Source of the DNA: Psilocybe azurescens
Lineage: Eukaryota; Basidiomycota; Agaricomycetes; Agaricales; Agrocybaceae
Direction of reading: 5' to 3'
Length of the DNA: 64,000 nucleotides
Assembly (NCBI GenBank): GCA_023853785.1
Contig: JAJIRX010000715.1
Coordinates: forward strand, 16,249-80,248
Below, in pieces: positions 63,182 to 64,000 of the stretch (positions are counted from its first letter, which is position 1; each line of letters starts with the position of its first letter). The notes below the pieces were generated by a model that was not told the DNA's origin, made no database searches, and saw only the letters and a list, made by a program, of their open reading frames with translations. The translations under genes and the position numbers were made by a program.

Positions 63182-63573
63182 TATTCAATAAGATTGCAAT
63201 GTTTTGAGGATTAGAGTATGTACTACATCCACGCCAAATCCATGCGCTGAATCGAGTCACCTTTTTCTTATTGCATTTTCTGACGCGCAATTACTCCAAC
63301 GAGGAGCCAGCCTTGCCCCAGTCTGAGTCCAGTCCCCTACGATATAAATAAAATGTAGTGTTCAGAGTCATAAGAAACCAGCTGCCGGTGCCGGCGTCGG
63401 AAATTTAAAATTTAAATACCGAAGAAGAAACGCAAACCTTGTTTTCATTATACACACAACTTGCCGCCCGCCCTCGTAGCTCACAGCGTCAAGCCAACAA
63501 AAACAAAAGAAGAGGTCAACCTGCCCTCCCACCAACACTTCTAAAAAGCCGACTTTTAGGAATACATATCACA
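63182..63573. promoter_or_regulatory. Promoter and leader of the eS27 gene
   Basis: Upstream of the ribosomal protein start. It holds a TTTAAAATTTAAATA AT-rich element at about 63404-63418 that could act as TATA. A CT- and CA-rich leader ends AATACATATCACA just before the ATG. Confidence 0.5.
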
Positions 63574-64000
63574 ATGGTGCGTTTGAACCTATGATCTGTA
63601 AGGTAGTAATATTGACCTTGCAAAAAAGACTCTCGCCGTCGATCTCCTCCACCCCACCGCTGAGCACGAGGCTAAGCAGCACAAGCTCAAGCGTCTTGTG
63701 CAGTCCCCCAACTCCTACTTCATGGATGTTAAGTGCCCTGGTAAGCGTTCATTCTGGTTCCCCAGCACCCCTTATCCAACCCCATTTTCGATCAAAATCC
63801 ATATACTAACCCCCAACACTCATGGCACCCTCGTTTTTGTTCAGGCTGCTTCGCTATCACCACCGTATTTTCGCATGCCCAGACCGTTGTTGTCTGCCCC
63901 TCTTGCACGAGTGTTTTGTGCCAGCCCACTGGCGGAAGGGCCAGGTTGACTGAGGGTATGTCCTCCATTTGGAGTCGTCTCCATGATTTAGCCATCTGAT
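63574..64000 (+). CDS. RPS27: 40S ribosomal protein eS27 (partial, 3' end off the window)
   Basis: A small-subunit ribosomal protein with a zinc ribbon. Exon 1 is just the ATG: an intron (GTGCGT to AAAAAAG) directly follows it. Exon 2 begins [20 protein letters not shown], and the zinc ribbon reads [20 protein letters not shown] then [20 protein letters not shown], with both C-x2-C pairs present. An intron starts near 63956 and is cut by the window end, so the last exon (usually encoding the CSFRRKQH-type end) is missing here. Confidence 0.95.

Overview
The window looks like nuclear DNA of a filamentous basidiomycete, most likely a mushroom-forming agaricomycete. The genes are split by many 45-65 base GT-AG introns, some exons are only 4-30 bases long, and the gene content is fungal: BLM10-type proteasome activators, DHA-type MFS transporter, GH18 chitinases with CBM5/12-like modules, Mdj1, an RXT2-like protein and BIO2. 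I see no plasmid, phage, CRISPR or convincing transposon signal. Genes are on both strands with short spacers and a few 1-2.5 kb gene-poor gaps.

Layout, left to right. 0.4-8.4 kb (+): a BLM10/PA200 proteasome activator. 10.8-13.6 kb (+): a tandem CCCH zinc-finger (TIS11-like) protein. 14.2-15.7 kb (-): choline/ethanolamine kinase. 17.5-20.1 kb (-): MFS transporter. 21.0-22.7 kb (-): mitochondrial DnaJ (Mdj1). 23.6-24.1 kb (-): small SET-domain protein, divergent from casein kinase 2 alpha (24.4-25.8 kb, +). 26.6-31.4 kb (+): two tandem GH18 chitinases. 32.4-33.9 kb (-): a DEDDy 3'-5' exonuclease. 34.5-35.4 kb (+): a conserved-looking unknown. 37.9-39.5 kb (+): RING protein, closely followed by a large unknown gene (39.7-41.9 kb, +). 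42.5-43.6 kb (-): TRAX, divergent from a HIT-domain protein (43.8-44.8 kb, +). 45.0-53.6 kb (-): a second BLM10/PA200 gene. 53.8-55.0 kb (-): RXT2-like. 56.0-57.6 kb (-): biotin synthase. 58.5 kb (-): a possible small gene. 61.3-62.3 kb (-): BTG/Tob family. 63.6 kb to the edge (+): ribosomal protein eS27, cut by the window end.

The genes do not form an obvious pathway; most are housekeeping (proteolysis, kinase signalling, phospholipid and biotin synthesis, mRNA turnover, chromatin, translation). The most striking content is the pair of divergent BLM10 paralogues in inverted orientation about 37 kb apart. Both end in the same YYA proteasome-docking tail with an intron at the same codon position. 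Also notable are the tandem chitinases with unlike C-termini and several extremely short exons, one of 4 bases and one of 15 bases that supplies a zinc-binding cysteine.

Reading caution: at least fifteen places in about a dozen genes have a one-base frame slip, mostly in short homopolymers, while the protein on each side stays conserved. I read this as a consensus sequencing problem rather than mass gene decay, so I annotate these genes as functional and mark the slips. Gene limits are hand-built from splice sites and motif continuity; exact exon edges are less certain than gene identity.
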